A stretch of 64,000 nt of DNA, from the NCBI GenBank assembly GCA_948144175.1, contig CANXME010002457.1:124001-188000 (forward strand), in the 5' to 3' direction. Below the pieces are notes generated by a model. It saw nothing but the letters and a program-made list of their open reading frames with translations, was not told the origin of the DNA and ran no database searches. Within the stretch, counting starts at the first letter, position 1. Every line of letters starts with the position of its first letter. Below are positions 61,780-64,000 of the stretch, piece by piece. The position numbers and the translations under genes are program-made. The DNA is from Closterium sp. NIES-65 (lineage: Eukaryota > Streptophyta > Zygnematophyceae > Desmidiales > Closteriaceae).

Positions 61780-64000
<2,221 letters not shown>

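Overview
The window looks like nuclear DNA of a streptophyte, either a charophyte or zygnematophyte-type green alga or an early-diverging land plant. Closterium-like algae are my best guess, but this is inference. The evidence is plant-type leucine-rich-repeat receptor-like kinases (LRR-RLKs) cut into 72-nt exons with GT-AG introns, a plant-type fucosyltransferase-like gene, an extensin-like proline-rich stalk, and a plant-sized non-LTR retrotransposon. No prokaryotic features, rRNA, tRNA or CRISPR were seen.

Layout. (1) Positions 1-4632, minus strand: a fucosyltransferase-like (GT37-type) gene whose 3' end is unresolved or lies left of the window. (2) 6289-21691, plus: RLK1, modelled at 835 aa, with an Asn-Tyr-Gly in place of the kinase DFG. 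One of its introns holds a minus-strand non-LTR retrotransposon (about 10.70-16.19 kb) encoding reverse transcriptase and a restriction-like endonuclease. (3) 22893-37228, plus: RLK2, modelled at 794 aa, with all kinase motifs present. (4) 38477-60275, plus: RLK3, modelled at 955 aa, also with all kinase motifs and with an extensin-like stalk. (5) 61780-64000, minus: an Ala/Asp/Pro-rich low-complexity protein open to the right edge. In all three RLK models the splice sites and phases join into one continuous frame, which is strong internal support.

The RLKs are head-to-tail paralogues: signal peptide, LRR N-terminal cap, 12, 10 or 8 LRR exons, a conserved Cys-rich module, a stalk of 0, about 30 or about 190 Pro-rich residues, a membrane helix and a kinase. 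A wall-related glycosyltransferase lies divergently next to them, so a wall-sensing or surface-signalling neighbourhood is a reasonable guess.

The most unusual signal is structural. Introns are full of partial copies of the adjacent exon, each usually keeping one splice site. Many of these duplications have a short palindrome at their junction, TTTTGAG-NCGN-CTCAAAA, whose core is ACGT, GCGC or TCGA but stays symmetrical. At one locus the exon-plus-palindrome unit has grown into an 8,250-bp array of exactly 165 x 50 bp inside the last RLK3 intron. Other arrays (62, 60, 42, 32 and 20 bp) are also built from pieces of the neighbouring exon. I read this as a possibly undescribed palindrome-linked duplication process.
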